Assembly (NCBI GenBank): GCA_029547205.1 | Contig: JAKPPT010000122.1 | Coordinates: forward strand, 1-64,000 | Direction: 5' to 3' | DNA length: 64,000 bases | DNA from: Spirochaetota bacterium | GTDB taxonomy: Bacteria > Spirochaetota > Spirochaetia > Treponematales > UBA12059 | Part shown: positions 19,350 through 29,769 of the stretch, piece by piece | Layout of the letters: each line of letters opens with the position of its first letter | Numbering within the stretch: position 1 is the first letter of the stretch | Program-made: the position numbers and the translations under genes | The notes under the pieces: model-generated | What the model was told of the DNA's origin: nothing | The model's database searches: none | The model's input: the letters and a program-made list of their open reading frames with translations, nothing else

Positions 19350-19877
19350 TTAATTGATACTGCTCACAGCAACAACGCTACCAAAATACATTCGATGATA
19401 ATCATGGTGTGGATAGTGTGTTTCTATCGATGGTTCGAGAAAGTGCATACTATCAATATCCTGAAAATATATTTTTTTACACTCAATAATAAGTGATGCT
19501 TCTTTAAAACCAGGAGCTGGTACTTCTAAAGAAGGTTCTGGTGTTAGACCTGCTTCCTGTATTTTATTGCAATCTCTTCCCGAACGTGTACCTAAAAGTG
19601 CTAATGCATCATGATAGGTCTTATCAAACAATGATAGTGTAAAACTATTATAGCGCTCCATAAATTCATAGGTATAGCGTGTTGGTCGGACAAAAACCTG
19701 AAAAAACATCATTTTCCACACCTGTCCATAACTACCCCACGATATCGTCATTGCGTTGTAATGTTGCTTTGAAAAATCTCCAGCACATAAAAGCACCCAT
19801 TCATCACGAAACCGTGCAGCATCAAACGAAAAATCGTTAATAGCAATACGTTTTCGATTAGTTCTATACTCTTGCAT
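19350..19877 (-). CDS. Flavin-reductase-like domain protein
   Basis: VLLCAGDFSKQHYNAMTISWGSYGQVWKMMFFQVFVRPTRYTYEFMERYNSFTLSLF; start codon uncertain (ORF opens to 19934). Confidence 0.7.
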   Translation of the reverse strand: MQEYRTNRKRIAINDFSFDAARFRDEWVLLCAGDFSKQHYNAMTISWGSYGQVWKMMFFQVFVRPTRYTYEFMERYNSFTLSLFDKTYHDALALLGTRSGRDCNKIQEAGLTPEPSLEVPAPGFKEASLIIECKKIYFQDIDSMHFLEPSIETHYPHHDYHRMYFGSVVAVSSIN

Positions 19878-19959
19878 AAAATTGCTTATCCCCTTACTAT
19901 ACACAGTATACAGTTGAAATTCGATACTAGACAAACAAAATATACAAGGAGCACAGCAT

Positions 19960-21528
19960 ATGCAATGGAAAGGAATTCATGAAAGCCACGAATGGCAGAA
20001 TCTCATACAAAAAAAACCTGATGCTGCAATAAAAAACCTTTCTCCAAATAGAATTCAGACTAGAATCATTGATGCCGGTGGCGGTCTTTCGTATTCATAC
20101 GCAGCAATGGACGCTGACGATGAAACCATTGCTATTTTACAAAAAATTGCAGATGAGCTACAGCTAATCGAACAGTATAAAACACTGCTATCTGGTGCTG
20201 TCATGAATATTGGAGAAAAGCGTATGGTGCTCCACCATGCAGTACGCGGTACGGTTATCGATCCTGTTATCGTCAATGGAAAAAATTACACAGAATTCTA
20301 CGCCAAAGAAGTAAAAAGGTTCTGTACATTCGCAGAAAATATTCGGAATGGAACGATCCGTGGATCAACTGGCGCAATTTTCACCGATGTTGTGCAAATT
20401 GGAATCGGCGGTTCAGATTTAGGTCCACGAGCGCTGTATTTAGCGCTTGAAAACTGGGCACGAACAAGAGGCACACTTAAGCTTAATGCTCATTTCATCA
20501 GCAATGTCGATCCAGATGATGCGGTTCAGGTACTTGAAAACATTAATCCGGAAACAACTCTCTTTATACTTGTGTCAAAAAGCGGTACAACACAGGAAAC
20601 CCTCGCTAATGAATTCCTTGTAAAAAAATACATTGGTACGACTATTGATCCTGCAAAGCATTTTGTTGCTGTTACAAGCGAAACCAGTCCTCTTGCTCAC
20701 AATACTGAATATCTCGAATCATTTTATATAGACGATTACATTGGAGGAAGATACAGCGGCACCAGCGCTGTTGGTGGTGTCATTCTTACAATCAGTCTTG
20801 GCCCGGATATGTTTAAAGAATTGCTCATAGGAGCCAATGAAGCTGATAAAATGGCTCTCAATACTGATATAACAAAGAATGCTGCTCTCATGGACGCGCT
20901 CCTCGGTGTCTATGAACGCAGTGTCCTCAACAGACCCGTTATTGCTGTTTTACCGTATGCTCAAGCGCTCTCACGATTCCCGGCACATCTCCAGCAGCTC
21001 GATATGGAATCGAACGGAAAATCGATTGACCGAAATGGCAGACTTGTACCAATTCCTACTGGACCCATCGTTATGGGTGAGCCAGGCACTAATGGACAGC
21101 ATTCCTTTTACCAACTTCTCCATCAGGGAACAACAATAGTTCCAATAGAGTTTATCGGCTTTTCTGAAAATCAGTGCAGCTTTGATCCTGAGTTTGAAGG
21201 TTCAACAGCACGGAAAAAACTCAATGCAAATCTTGTTGCACAAATAGCCGCTTTTGCACAGGGAAGTCATGCTGAAGATCCCAATAAAAACTTCCCGGGC
21301 ATGCGCCCTTCTTCACTAATTTTTGGTAAGACTCTCTCACCGAAAGCGCTTGGTGCACTGCTAGCCCATTTTGAAAATAAAATAATGTTTCAGGGTTTTG
21401 CATGGAATCTTAACTCGTTTGATCAGGAAGGAGTTCAACTTGGTAAGGTACTTACAAAAGAAGTATTAAATCCTAAAGGCATAAGCAATCCAGTACTCGC
21501 AGCTTATGCAAAGCTATTAGGGCTATAA
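19960..21528 (+). CDS. pgi: Glucose-6-phosphate isomerase
   Basis: IGIGGSDLGPRALYLAL, SKSGTTQETLANE, GQHSFYQLLHQG; AAGGAG upstream. Confidence 0.97.
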   Translation: MQWKGIHESHEWQNLIQKKPDAAIKNLSPNRIQTRIIDAGGGLSYSYAAMDADDETIAILQKIADELQLIEQYKTLLSGAVMNIGEKRMVLHHAVRGTVIDPVIVNGKNYTEFYAKEVKRFCTFAENIRNGTIRGSTGAIFTDVVQIGIGGSDLGPRALYLALENWARTRGTLKLNAHFISNVDPDDAVQVLENINPETTLFILVSKSGTTQETLANEFLVKKYIGTTIDPAKHFVAVTSETSPLAHNTEYLESFYIDDYIGGRYSGTSAVGGVILTISLGPDMFKELLIGANEADKMALNTDITKNAALMDALLGVYERSVLNRPVIAVLPYAQALSRFPAHLQQLDMESNGKSIDRNGRLVPIPTGPIVMGEPGTNGQHSFYQLLHQGTTIVPIEFIGFSENQCSFDPEFEGSTARKKLNANLVAQIAAFAQGSHAEDPNKNFPGMRPSSLIFGKTLSPKALGALLAHFENKIMFQGFAWNLNSFDQEGVQLGKVLTKEVLNPKGISNPVLAAYAKLLGL

Positions 21529-21529
21529 T

Positions 21530-22630
21530 ATGGCAACAATTGCATTTACAGGAGGCGGAACAGGAGGGCACATCTATCCTGGACTTGCTGTAATAGAAGC
21601 AATTCGTGCTCAAAATCCTGGAACTCAACTGTTCTGGATTGGTTCCGGAAAAGAATCTGAACGAAATGCTGTAGAACAGGCTGGCATTGAGTACTATGCT
21701 ATAGCATCTGGCAAATTACGGCGCAGTTTTTCATTAAAAAATTTTTTTGATATATTTCGAATTCTTAAAGGAATTTATCAGGCAAAAAAAATATTAAAAA
21801 CACTAAAAGCAGACATGTTGTTTTCTAAAGGTGGTTATGTAAGCGTTCCGCCATGCATTGCGGCTGCCCGATTAAAGATTCCTGTAATTACACATGAATC
21901 CGATGTTTCGCCAGGGCTTGCAACAAAGATAAATCTGCGTTTTGCAGATAAGCTTATAGTAAGCTGGGACGAAACACTCACGTTTTTAAAACCACATGAG
22001 CAAACAAAAACGCTTGTACTCGGAAACCCCATACGAAAAACTATTACACAGGGGAATCGACAAAGAGGCAGAGCGTTTCTAGGATTGGATATCAACATGC
22101 CACTGCTTCTTGTATTGGGAGGAAGTCAGGGTGCAGAGCAGATCAACAAACTCATTGAAGCAGTAGCACCACGCTTAACAGAACAGATGTGTATTGCACA
22201 TCAGACTGGACAGGGAAAACCAACAAGTATTCCCAATAGTACACGATATCTGCAATTCCCATATCTTGTCCAGGAACTCCCGGACGTTCTTGCTGCTGCG
22301 GATATTATTGTATGCAGAGCCGGTGCTGGTACCCTCTGGGAATGCACAGCGGCTCACAAACCAATGATTCTCATACCACTCTGTGGTTCTGGAACACGCG
22401 GCGATCAGGTTGAAAACACAAAAATATTAGTAAAAAACAATGCTGCAATGGGTTTAATTGGTGAAGAAGCAAATCCAGAAAAATTACTTCAAGCAATATT
22501 ACATTTACTTAATAACCATGAATTGCAACAATCCATGCCTCAGAATGCGCAAAAACTGTTACGCATCGATGCAGCAGAGCATATTGCAACATTGTGTTTG
22601 AACTACTGTAAAACAGGAAATGAACAATGA
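21530..22630 (+). CDS. murG: UDP-N-acetylglucosamine transferase MurG
   Basis: FTGGGTGGHIYPGLAV; THESDVSPGLATK; VCRAGAGTLWE. Confidence 0.97.
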   Translation: MATIAFTGGGTGGHIYPGLAVIEAIRAQNPGTQLFWIGSGKESERNAVEQAGIEYYAIASGKLRRSFSLKNFFDIFRILKGIYQAKKILKTLKADMLFSKGGYVSVPPCIAAARLKIPVITHESDVSPGLATKINLRFADKLIVSWDETLTFLKPHEQTKTLVLGNPIRKTITQGNRQRGRAFLGLDINMPLLLVLGGSQGAEQINKLIEAVAPRLTEQMCIAHQTGQGKPTSIPNSTRYLQFPYLVQELPDVLAAADIIVCRAGAGTLWECTAAHKPMILIPLCGSGTRGDQVENTKILVKNNAAMGLIGEEANPEKLLQAILHLLNNHELQQSMPQNAQKLLRIDAAEHIATLCLNYCKTGNEQ

Positions 22631-23094
22631 ACATACTCGATATAATTTTTATTGTAATTCTTGCAATTGCAATTCTTCGATGTTTTTTTAGAGGCTTTAT
22701 TGATGAAATAATGGCAGCACTTTCTATTTTTCTGCCGCTTCTCGTAGCTATTATTATGTATAAACCAGTGAGCCAGTGGTTTTCTCTGCATAAGTATTTT
22801 TCGGAAATTCTTGCCTATGCAATAGCATTTGGTGGGCTCTTCATACTTATGTTTATTGTTGTTAAATTTCTCCATTCATCTATTGAAGCTATTATTGACA
22901 ATCTTGAACTTGAAACCGCAGATAAAATACTGGGCGCTATCCTTGGAATAGGAGAAGGCGTTATCATCATTGCGATCATACTCATTGTACTTCGATATCA
23001 AACGGTATTCAAAATAGAAGCTTTACTGGAGAACAGTTTTATTGCCCGACTCCTCCTTCCAATCATAGCACATCACATTCCCTTTAAGGCATAA
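22627..23094 (+). CDS. CvpA family membrane protein
   Basis: 4 TM; FRGFIDEIMAALSIFLPLL pattern; ATGA overlap with murG. Confidence 0.8.
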   Translation: MNILDIIFIVILAIAILRCFFRGFIDEIMAALSIFLPLLVAIIMYKPVSQWFSLHKYFSEILAYAIAFGGLFILMFIVVKFLHSSIEAIIDNLELETADKILGAILGIGEGVIIIAIILIVLRYQTVFKIEALLENSFIARLLLPIIAHHIPFKA

Positions 23095-23098
23095 GGCA

Positions 23099-24256
23099 AT
23101 GTTTGAAAATGTTTTTGGACAAACTGGAGTTATTAAAGCACTCTCAACAGAACTCTCATCAAAAGCTGCACCAGGCTCCCGTCTTTTTTCAGGACCAGCC
23201 TATAGTGCCAAACTAACTACTGCCTTAGAGCTTGCACGTATTGCATCATGTCTTGGAAATGGTGACTGGACCTGCAATTGTGAAGCATGTAAAAGAAGCA
23301 AATCGCTCGTCAATCCCGATGTCGTTATTATCGGAAGAAAACTAATACCTGAAGAATTTGCATGCGGTCTTGATCTCTTTGAGAGACAACCAGGACTTGC
23401 ATCTCGATATTTTCTATGCCGTTCCATACGAAAGATTCTTAAACGATTTGAACCTGAGCTCTATATGAATGAATCGGGAAAATTACAAAACATTTATCAG
23501 CTTGCAAATCCTCTCTTTGAATATTCTGAAACTATTCTTGACGAATCTGTATCAAAAGAAACAATTCTTAAAGAAGGTAAAAAACTCATTCCACTGTTTA
23601 CAAAACTTGTACAGGCAATTCCTAAAGATATTCCAATCTTTCTCATCCGTGCTGTAGAAGCTATTGCGCATGAATCCCCCTGGGGGAAACATCGAACCAT
23701 AATTATCGAACATGCAGACCATATGCAAGAGCCTGCAATGAATGCACTGCTTAAAATATTGGAAGAACCACCTAAAACAATTTCATTTATATTAACCACT
23801 AGGAATATAAATGCTCTGCTTCCAACCGTACGCTCACGATTGAGAACGTATACCTTTCTTTCGAGAAATACTCTGCAGCTCTCCGCAATATATCAGAAAA
23901 TATTTAGACTTGATAATCACACAGAGCCACTCGATCAATTCTTTAACAGCTTTTCTCTCGAATACGATGTGAACATTGAAATCTATGCAGAACAATTTGT
24001 AAAATCAATTATTGCAAATGAAAAAAACTTTGATGTAACTGGACTAAAAGAACACATAACCGACCAGGCTTCTCTGCGGCTTTTTATCGAATATATGCTC
24101 AAACATGCAGTAAAAATTGCTTCTGATACTGACAAAAGTTCATTTAGCAAATTACAAAACCTGATAAGTATATGTAGAGAAAACATGAAAAAGCTTGAAC
24201 TATTTAATATAAGCCCGGGCATCATTTTAGAAACCATGCTGTTTCAAGTGCTATAA
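23099..24256 (+). CDS. holB: DNA polymerase III delta'-like subunit
   Basis: Degenerate Walker A (SGPAYSAKLTTALELA), zinc motif CNCEACKRS, ADHMQEPAMNALLKILEEPPKTISFILTT. Confidence 0.85.
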   Translation: MFENVFGQTGVIKALSTELSSKAAPGSRLFSGPAYSAKLTTALELARIASCLGNGDWTCNCEACKRSKSLVNPDVVIIGRKLIPEEFACGLDLFERQPGLASRYFLCRSIRKILKRFEPELYMNESGKLQNIYQLANPLFEYSETILDESVSKETILKEGKKLIPLFTKLVQAIPKDIPIFLIRAVEAIAHESPWGKHRTIIIEHADHMQEPAMNALLKILEEPPKTISFILTTRNINALLPTVRSRLRTYTFLSRNTLQLSAIYQKIFRLDNHTEPLDQFFNSFSLEYDVNIEIYAEQFVKSIIANEKNFDVTGLKEHITDQASLRLFIEYMLKHAVKIASDTDKSSFSKLQNLISICRENMKKLELFNISPGIILETMLFQVL

Positions 24257-24339
24257 AATATGTGTTTATTTGTACATGCCGCTTTGTAGTGTTCTATTGA
24301 TTTTTTATTATCTCTCAGTATATTTAATGCAAGATACTT

Positions 24340-25509
24340 ATGCAGAGATTTATAGAAAAGGCTCTTGAAAAAGTACATTTGCTTGATAAAGAAGCAATAA
24401 AGCAGTTACTCCTAGATATTGCAAGAGAAAATAGCAACTTGGAGGCAGTTCTAGACTCAATTCATTCCGGGATTATTGTTTGTGATACCGATAATATTCC
24501 CATATTTGCTAATAAAACTGCTGAACGCTTTTTGCTTTTTGAATATTCAGAAGTCTACTCGCAATCTGTTTGGGTTTATATTAAACATAGAGAAATTGCA
24601 AACTTTGTAAAAAAAACAATTGCAGCAGAAGAAACGATTCTCGAGCGCGATTTCCCCGTTGAAGTTAAAAATAAATACCGTATTATTTCTGTTAGTATAA
24701 TGCCGCTCGTCCAGAAAGGACAAATACGAGGTACAATTATCTACTCAGAAGATATGACAGAAAAAAGAAAAAACGAATCCAAACTCAAACGGGCAGAAAA
24801 CCTTGCATCGCTAACAACTCTTGCAGCTGGAGTTGCACATGAAATTAAAAACCCTCTCGGCTCAATGAGTATTCATATGCAACTATTAAAAAAAGCTCTT
24901 AAAGATACATCTAATGCAAAAATTAAAAATTATCTAGACGTGATAGATGAAGAGATAGATAGACTTAATAAAATAGTTGTTGATTTTCTTTTTGCAGTGC
25001 GTCCAATGAATATTGAACCTATCCGTGATGATCTTAATGATTTATTGCAGGAAATTATAAATTTTATTAAGCCAGAAGTTGAACAAAATGGTATTGAACT
25101 ACGTGTACTATTAAATAGAAATATACCCATGATATTTATAGATAGACGTTTTATTAAACAAGCAGTTATTAACCTTATAAAAAATTCAATCGCAGCTACT
25201 CAAAAAAATGGATATATTTTAGTAACAACTGATATTTCAGAAGAAGGAGTACAACTAATTATAGCAGATTCAGGACATGGTATACCCCCAGAATATATCA
25301 ATAAAATATTTGAACCATATTTCACAACAAAAGAGAATGGCACGGGACTTGGATTGACGCTCACATATAAAATAATAAAAGAACATAATGGTGATATCTC
25401 TGTTATTTCTGAACCAGGTAAGGGTACTAAATTTATTATTACCCTTCCTGTTCCTCAACATGAATTATTTTTAATTCACGGTAAATGCTGCGATGGAGAA
25501 AATGTATGA
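24340..25509 (+). CDS. PAS-domain sensor histidine kinase (AtoS/NtrB-like)
   Basis: H-box AAGVAHEIKNPLGSMSIHMQLL; N-box, G-boxes ADSGHGIPPEY...GTGLGLTLTYKII. Confidence 0.92.
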   Translation: MQRFIEKALEKVHLLDKEAIKQLLLDIARENSNLEAVLDSIHSGIIVCDTDNIPIFANKTAERFLLFEYSEVYSQSVWVYIKHREIANFVKKTIAAEETILERDFPVEVKNKYRIISVSIMPLVQKGQIRGTIIYSEDMTEKRKNESKLKRAENLASLTTLAAGVAHEIKNPLGSMSIHMQLLKKALKDTSNAKIKNYLDVIDEEIDRLNKIVVDFLFAVRPMNIEPIRDDLNDLLQEIINFIKPEVEQNGIELRVLLNRNIPMIFIDRRFIKQAVINLIKNSIAATQKNGYILVTTDISEEGVQLIIADSGHGIPPEYINKIFEPYFTTKENGTGLGLTLTYKIIKEHNGDISVISEPGKGTKFIITLPVPQHELFLIHGKCCDGENV

Positions 25510-26882
25510 AATATACAATTTTAATTGCTGACGATGAAAAAAACATACGCAACGGCATTGCAGAATATCTTGAAGCAGAAGGTTATGAAACACTTACTGC
25601 TGAAGATGGCAAAGAAGCAATTAGTATAATTAATAAGGGTTCTGTGGATTTAGTGATAACCGATTTAAAAATGCCCAATGTGAATGGGATGGAAGTACTT
25701 AATTATGTTGTCTCTCATTTCCCTACTATGCCAGTTATTATTCTCACCGGTCATGGTACTGTAGAGGATGCGGTCCAGGCAATGAGAATAGGCGCTTTTG
25801 ATTTTATTTCAAAACCACTTAATCTTGAGCATCTTGTAATGCTCATCCAACGTGCTTTAGAACGTCAGGAACTGAGCAGAAAAAACTCAGAGCTTTCACA
25901 AGAACTTGCTCGAACAAAAGTTTCTAAGCTACTAATAGGCAAAAGCGCTTCAATGCATGAAGTGTTGAATGCAGTTAATCGTGCTGCACCAACACGAGCC
26001 AATGTCCTTATAACAGGAGAAAGTGGTGTTGGGAAAGAGGTAATAGCTGACTCGATTCATGAACTATCTAACCGTAAAGATAAACCTTTTATTAAAGTTC
26101 ACTGTGCAGCACTTCCTGAAGCATTGCTTGAAAGCGAGCTGTTTGGATATGAAAAAGGAGCATTTACTGGTGCAGTAAATAGAAAACGCGGTCGTTTTGA
26201 ACTGGCACATGAGGGCACGCTTTTTCTTGATGAAATTGGGGAAATCAACCAAAACATTCAAATTAAACTACTTCGTGTAATTCAGGAAAAAAAGTTTGAG
26301 CGCATCGGCGGAGAACAGACAATTGAAGTTGATGTCCGAATTATAGCTGCTACAAATAAAGATCTTAAGAAAGAAGTTGAAGCCGGCAGATTTCGCGAAG
26401 ACCTTTACTATAGGCTTAATGTAGTGAATATTCATGTGCCTCCGCTACGTGAACGGAAAGATGATATACCAATGCTTGCTCAAGCTTTTTTGGAAGAATT
26501 TTGCAAAGAAAATAAAAAACAGATACATGGTTTTGAACCTGCTGCACGAGCATTATTATTTTCATATTCCTGGCCAGGCAATATACGGGAACTACGAAAT
26601 GTTATAGAAAGCGCTGTAGTAATGACAACACATACAATAATAACTGTCGAAGATCTGCCACCATCAATTAGAAATTCATCAGAACAACCGTTTATCCGCA
26701 TACCGCTTGGGACCAGTCTTGAGGAAGCTGAAAAAATTATTATTCGAGATACACTCATGGCTAACAAATTTAATAAGAGCAAAACAGCTGAATTACTTGG
26801 AATAGGAAGAAAAACGCTATACCAGAAAATTAACGATTACAATCTGGATGATCGCGAAGCTTCTAAAGCAGAAGAAGAATAA
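25506..26882 (+). CDS. Sigma54-dependent response regulator (AtoC/NtrC-like)
   Basis: REC domain; [33 protein letters not shown] (GAFTGA loop), Fis-type HTH. Confidence 0.95.
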   Translation: MKYTILIADDEKNIRNGIAEYLEAEGYETLTAEDGKEAISIINKGSVDLVITDLKMPNVNGMEVLNYVVSHFPTMPVIILTGHGTVEDAVQAMRIGAFDFISKPLNLEHLVMLIQRALERQELSRKNSELSQELARTKVSKLLIGKSASMHEVLNAVNRAAPTRANVLITGESGVGKEVIADSIHELSNRKDKPFIKVHCAALPEALLESELFGYEKGAFTGAVNRKRGRFELAHEGTLFLDEIGEINQNIQIKLLRVIQEKKFERIGGEQTIEVDVRIIAATNKDLKKEVEAGRFREDLYYRLNVVNIHVPPLRERKDDIPMLAQAFLEEFCKENKKQIHGFEPAARALLFSYSWPGNIRELRNVIESAVVMTTHTIITVEDLPPSIRNSSEQPFIRIPLGTSLEEAEKIIIRDTLMANKFNKSKTAELLGIGRKTLYQKINDYNLDDREASKAEEE

Positions 26883-26883
26883 T

Positions 26884-27453
26884 TTATTGATATAAATCAA
26901 TAACCAATTCAACTTCTGATAAAGATACTCCCAACCGATTTGCAATAAGCTCTTTGTCAAGCCCCTGTTTATATAGATTGATGACTTTTTCTTTTATTTC
27001 ATTTTTTGTTACACTTTGATGACTTAATTTAATAAAAGGAATCGCTTCTTTTGCTTCTGTCTCTCTATCAGAAGCTGCATTATTACTTTCTAACTGGTCG
27101 TTATTTACTTTCAGAACATCCTGTTGAGTATTTATTGATGCTGAAGCATCATCTCGCAATTTTCCTAATCGATTATAAATTGTAGATTCAACAACTTTTC
27201 TCGATGTTTCTTGATTGAGAACACGAATTTTTCTATCTGCTTCTTCTAAAAGTTTCTTTAAAGTAGAAATTCTATCTTCTATTAAAGTTATATTTCTATC
27301 AGTAGTCTGATTTAATTCAATTAACAAGAGATTTAACTCTTCTCGTATTTTTGCTGTTTCGTTCTGAGATAACGTCTTTCTAATATGGTGTAAATAAAAA
27401 TATATAAAAATAAAAATTACTACTTGTAATACTATAAAAATTGCTATACTCAT
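26884..27453 (-). CDS. N-terminal-TM coiled-coil protein with C-terminal HTH-like segment (DUF6115/SwrB-like architecture)
   Basis: TM start, coiled coil, C-terminal NEIKEKVINLYKQGLDKELIANRLGVSLSEVELVIDLYQ; last gene of flagellar cluster. Confidence 0.6.
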   Translation of the reverse strand: MSIAIFIVLQVVIFIFIYFYLHHIRKTLSQNETAKIREELNLLLIELNQTTDRNITLIEDRISTLKKLLEEADRKIRVLNQETSRKVVESTIYNRLGKLRDDASASINTQQDVLKVNNDQLESNNAASDRETEAKEAIPFIKLSHQSVTKNEIKEKVINLYKQGLDKELIANRLGVSLSEVELVIDLYQ

Positions 27454-27455
27454 AG

Positions 27456-27797
27456 TTACCCTAATAAATCTATATTTTTTCCAATATCAGGATCATCTGC
27501 TATATCAAGTTTGCTTTTTTCTGGTTCAGGTGTTTCCTGCTCTTTTTCTTTTTTATGTTTTTGTTCCTGTAAACCACTGTCACTCTTTGTATTTTCATCT
27601 ATTTTTATGGCAGCATTGTTTTCAATATCATCATCAGGAAGATGGACCTCATTTGCTTTTTCTTCATTTTTTTTGGATACAATTTCCCGCTGTAGCTCAG
27701 CATGCACTATACCAGTACTTTTAGCAAGTGCTTCATTCTTACCAACCTGTGTTAGTTGTGTATACATTGCTTGAAGATCAATGGGTTTTATAGGCAT
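27456..27797 (-). CDS. Small charged hypothetical protein of flagellar operon
   Basis: 113 aa, overlaps end of FapA-like ORF by 20 bp. Confidence 0.6.
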   Translation of the reverse strand: MPIKPIDLQAMYTQLTQVGKNEALAKSTGIVHAELQREIVSKKNEEKANEVHLPDDDIENNAAIKIDENTKSDSGLQEQKHKKEKEQETPEPEKSKLDIADDPDIGKNIDLLG

Positions 27798-29769
27798 CTG
27801 GCGGCCCCTTTTTTAATATTTCATCCTCTTCTTCTTCATACTTCTTGCGTTTAATTCTTCCGCCTTCTAGATAATATGTTACACCTTTGTCTTCATGTTT
27901 TATTTCTTCTTCTACATCTTTTATTTGAATACGAACCGATGAATAAATTTTTCCAGTACAACTGATTTTCCCTTTGAGTTTTAAACTATTTAAATAATTA
28001 ACTAATTCATTGTATTCATTTCGTAATTCATGTTCTTCGGTAGCAATTTCTTCGCGCTTATATTGCATTTCTCTTAATAATGCTTCTTTGTCTTCTGATA
28101 GTTCTTTTTTTTGTCGTTTTAAATCAGTTAATGTTTTAATATTTTTATCTAAGTCTTCGAGCATCTTTTCCAATTGTTTGAGCCGTATTTCATGTTGATC
28201 AATTTTTTCTTTTGCCTGCGGGTCTATTCCTACTTGAAGAATAGTTTCAGAACCTCCGCTTGGTGCACCAATTGTTTTTGCAACAATTTCTTCACATGCA
28301 ATGTATCTACCTCCCATTATTGCTGCATGTTTGCCTGCAACACAAATAATCTTTCGATTAGCTTTTATTTCTGAGTTTACAATATTCTGTGTTACAATAA
28401 CAGTGTCTCCAGCTTCAACAGTTGCATTTTCAATAAATTTTGCCCAAACACTCTTTCCTGCTTTTACAGTGCCATTTCCTTTACCGATGATTCCCTGATG
28501 TACTATTACATCACCTTCTGCACTGATTAGCGCATTTCCGACATTTCCTTTGATTTCGATATTTCCTGTAGCTTCAACTTTAAAACCATCAGCCACATTA
28601 CCATTAACAATAATTGTACCCAAAAAAAACTTATTACCTGTCTTGAGATCAATATCTTCGTTAATAATGGTAATGGTCTCTACATTTATTTTGCCATTAA
28701 TATACGTAGCTTCACCATTTACTTCTGCAAGAATAGTAAGTCCATCATCTGCTACTCGTACATTTTTTCCTAGCGGAAGCGGAATATCTTTTCCATCTTT
28801 AGCTGCTAAATATTTTCCTGTAACTGTTCTACCAGGTACACCTTTTGTTGGAGGGTTTTTCTTCGCAAGTGGCTGACCTTCAATAACATTTTGAAGCATC
28901 TGCATTTCTTTATAATCTACTCTATTATCTTTTTCTTCAATTTTTAATTTTGTTTTATCAGTTTCAAAGAAAAATGTTATACTGGCATCAGTACCATTTT
29001 GCGGTTTTGTACCTTCTGCAACCAGCACTGGAGTTTTATAAACTGCCTCATTTTCTAGATCTTGAAGCACATCTTCTTTTATTCCATATACAATGTTATT
29101 ATTTTTTAAATACGACATAATAATTTCTTTTGAAAGATCACATCCTCCTGGCTGAGGTGGATAAATAATTACATATGCTTCCATTTCATTTGGTTGCATA
29201 TCGACAGACAGGTAGCTATCTGCAGCTGGATTAGTTACAAATGTACCTACCGGGACCCACTCTCCCTGTTCCTCTTTAACTACCTGTTTAACAAGATTCT
29301 CATCATATTGCCTGACTGCTCTTGCATGCAGCTTATCAAAAGCCATTTTTTCAGTGACTTGTTTTCCTTTTCCTTGCGGGGGAAGAACCTTTAGCAATGC
29401 ACCTTCAGGAGCTAACCGCACAAAAACCTGGCCATCTTTGTCAACAATCTTAACTTCTTCTGCTATAGCTGCAAAATCGGTATCAGCCTCAAATTCAATT
29501 TTATTTTCATGTTCAATATGCTTTTTCGAACCTGTCTCATATGCACGAATTTTCCATAATGTTTTTCCAAAACCCGCAAAACCAGGATTCCCTTTTTGAA
29601 GTATATCGTATTCCAATCTGCTTACTACGGTATCAAGCTGAATTGCTGCGTTCTGTAGAGCTTCATCCAGCGTTGATGCCTCAATTTCAACAGATCGTTT
29701 ACTGCCATCTTCTTCAAGGTAACGCCGCATGAGCTCACGTAAAACTTCAAGACCAATCCTTCCCGCCAT
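27778..29769 (-). CDS. Flagellar assembly protein A (FapA/DUF342) with N-terminal Jag_N-like domain
   Basis: N-terminus VEIEASTLDEALQNAAIQLDT...GFAGFGKTLWKIRAYE (Jag_N-like), then DUF342 beta-helix and coiled coil. Confidence 0.85.
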   Translation of the reverse strand: MAGRIGLEVLRELMRRYLEEDGSKRSVEIEASTLDEALQNAAIQLDTVVSRLEYDILQKGNPGFAGFGKTLWKIRAYETGSKKHIEHENKIEFEADTDFAAIAEEVKIVDKDGQVFVRLAPEGALLKVLPPQGKGKQVTEKMAFDKLHARAVRQYDENLVKQVVKEEQGEWVPVGTFVTNPAADSYLSVDMQPNEMEAYVIIYPPQPGGCDLSKEIIMSYLKNNNIVYGIKEDVLQDLENEAVYKTPVLVAEGTKPQNGTDASITFFFETDKTKLKIEEKDNRVDYKEMQMLQNVIEGQPLAKKNPPTKGVPGRTVTGKYLAAKDGKDIPLPLGKNVRVADDGLTILAEVNGEATYINGKINVETITIINEDIDLKTGNKFFLGTIIVNGNVADGFKVEATGNIEIKGNVGNALISAEGDVIVHQGIIGKGNGTVKAGKSVWAKFIENATVEAGDTVIVTQNIVNSEIKANRKIICVAGKHAAIMGGRYIACEEIVAKTIGAPSGGSETILQVGIDPQAKEKIDQHEIRLKQLEKMLEDLDKNIKTLTDLKRQKKELSEDKEALLREMQYKREEIATEEHELRNEYNELVNYLNSLKLKGKISCTGKIYSSVRIQIKDVEEEIKHEDKGVTYYLEGGRIKRKKYEEEEDEILKKGPPDAYKTH

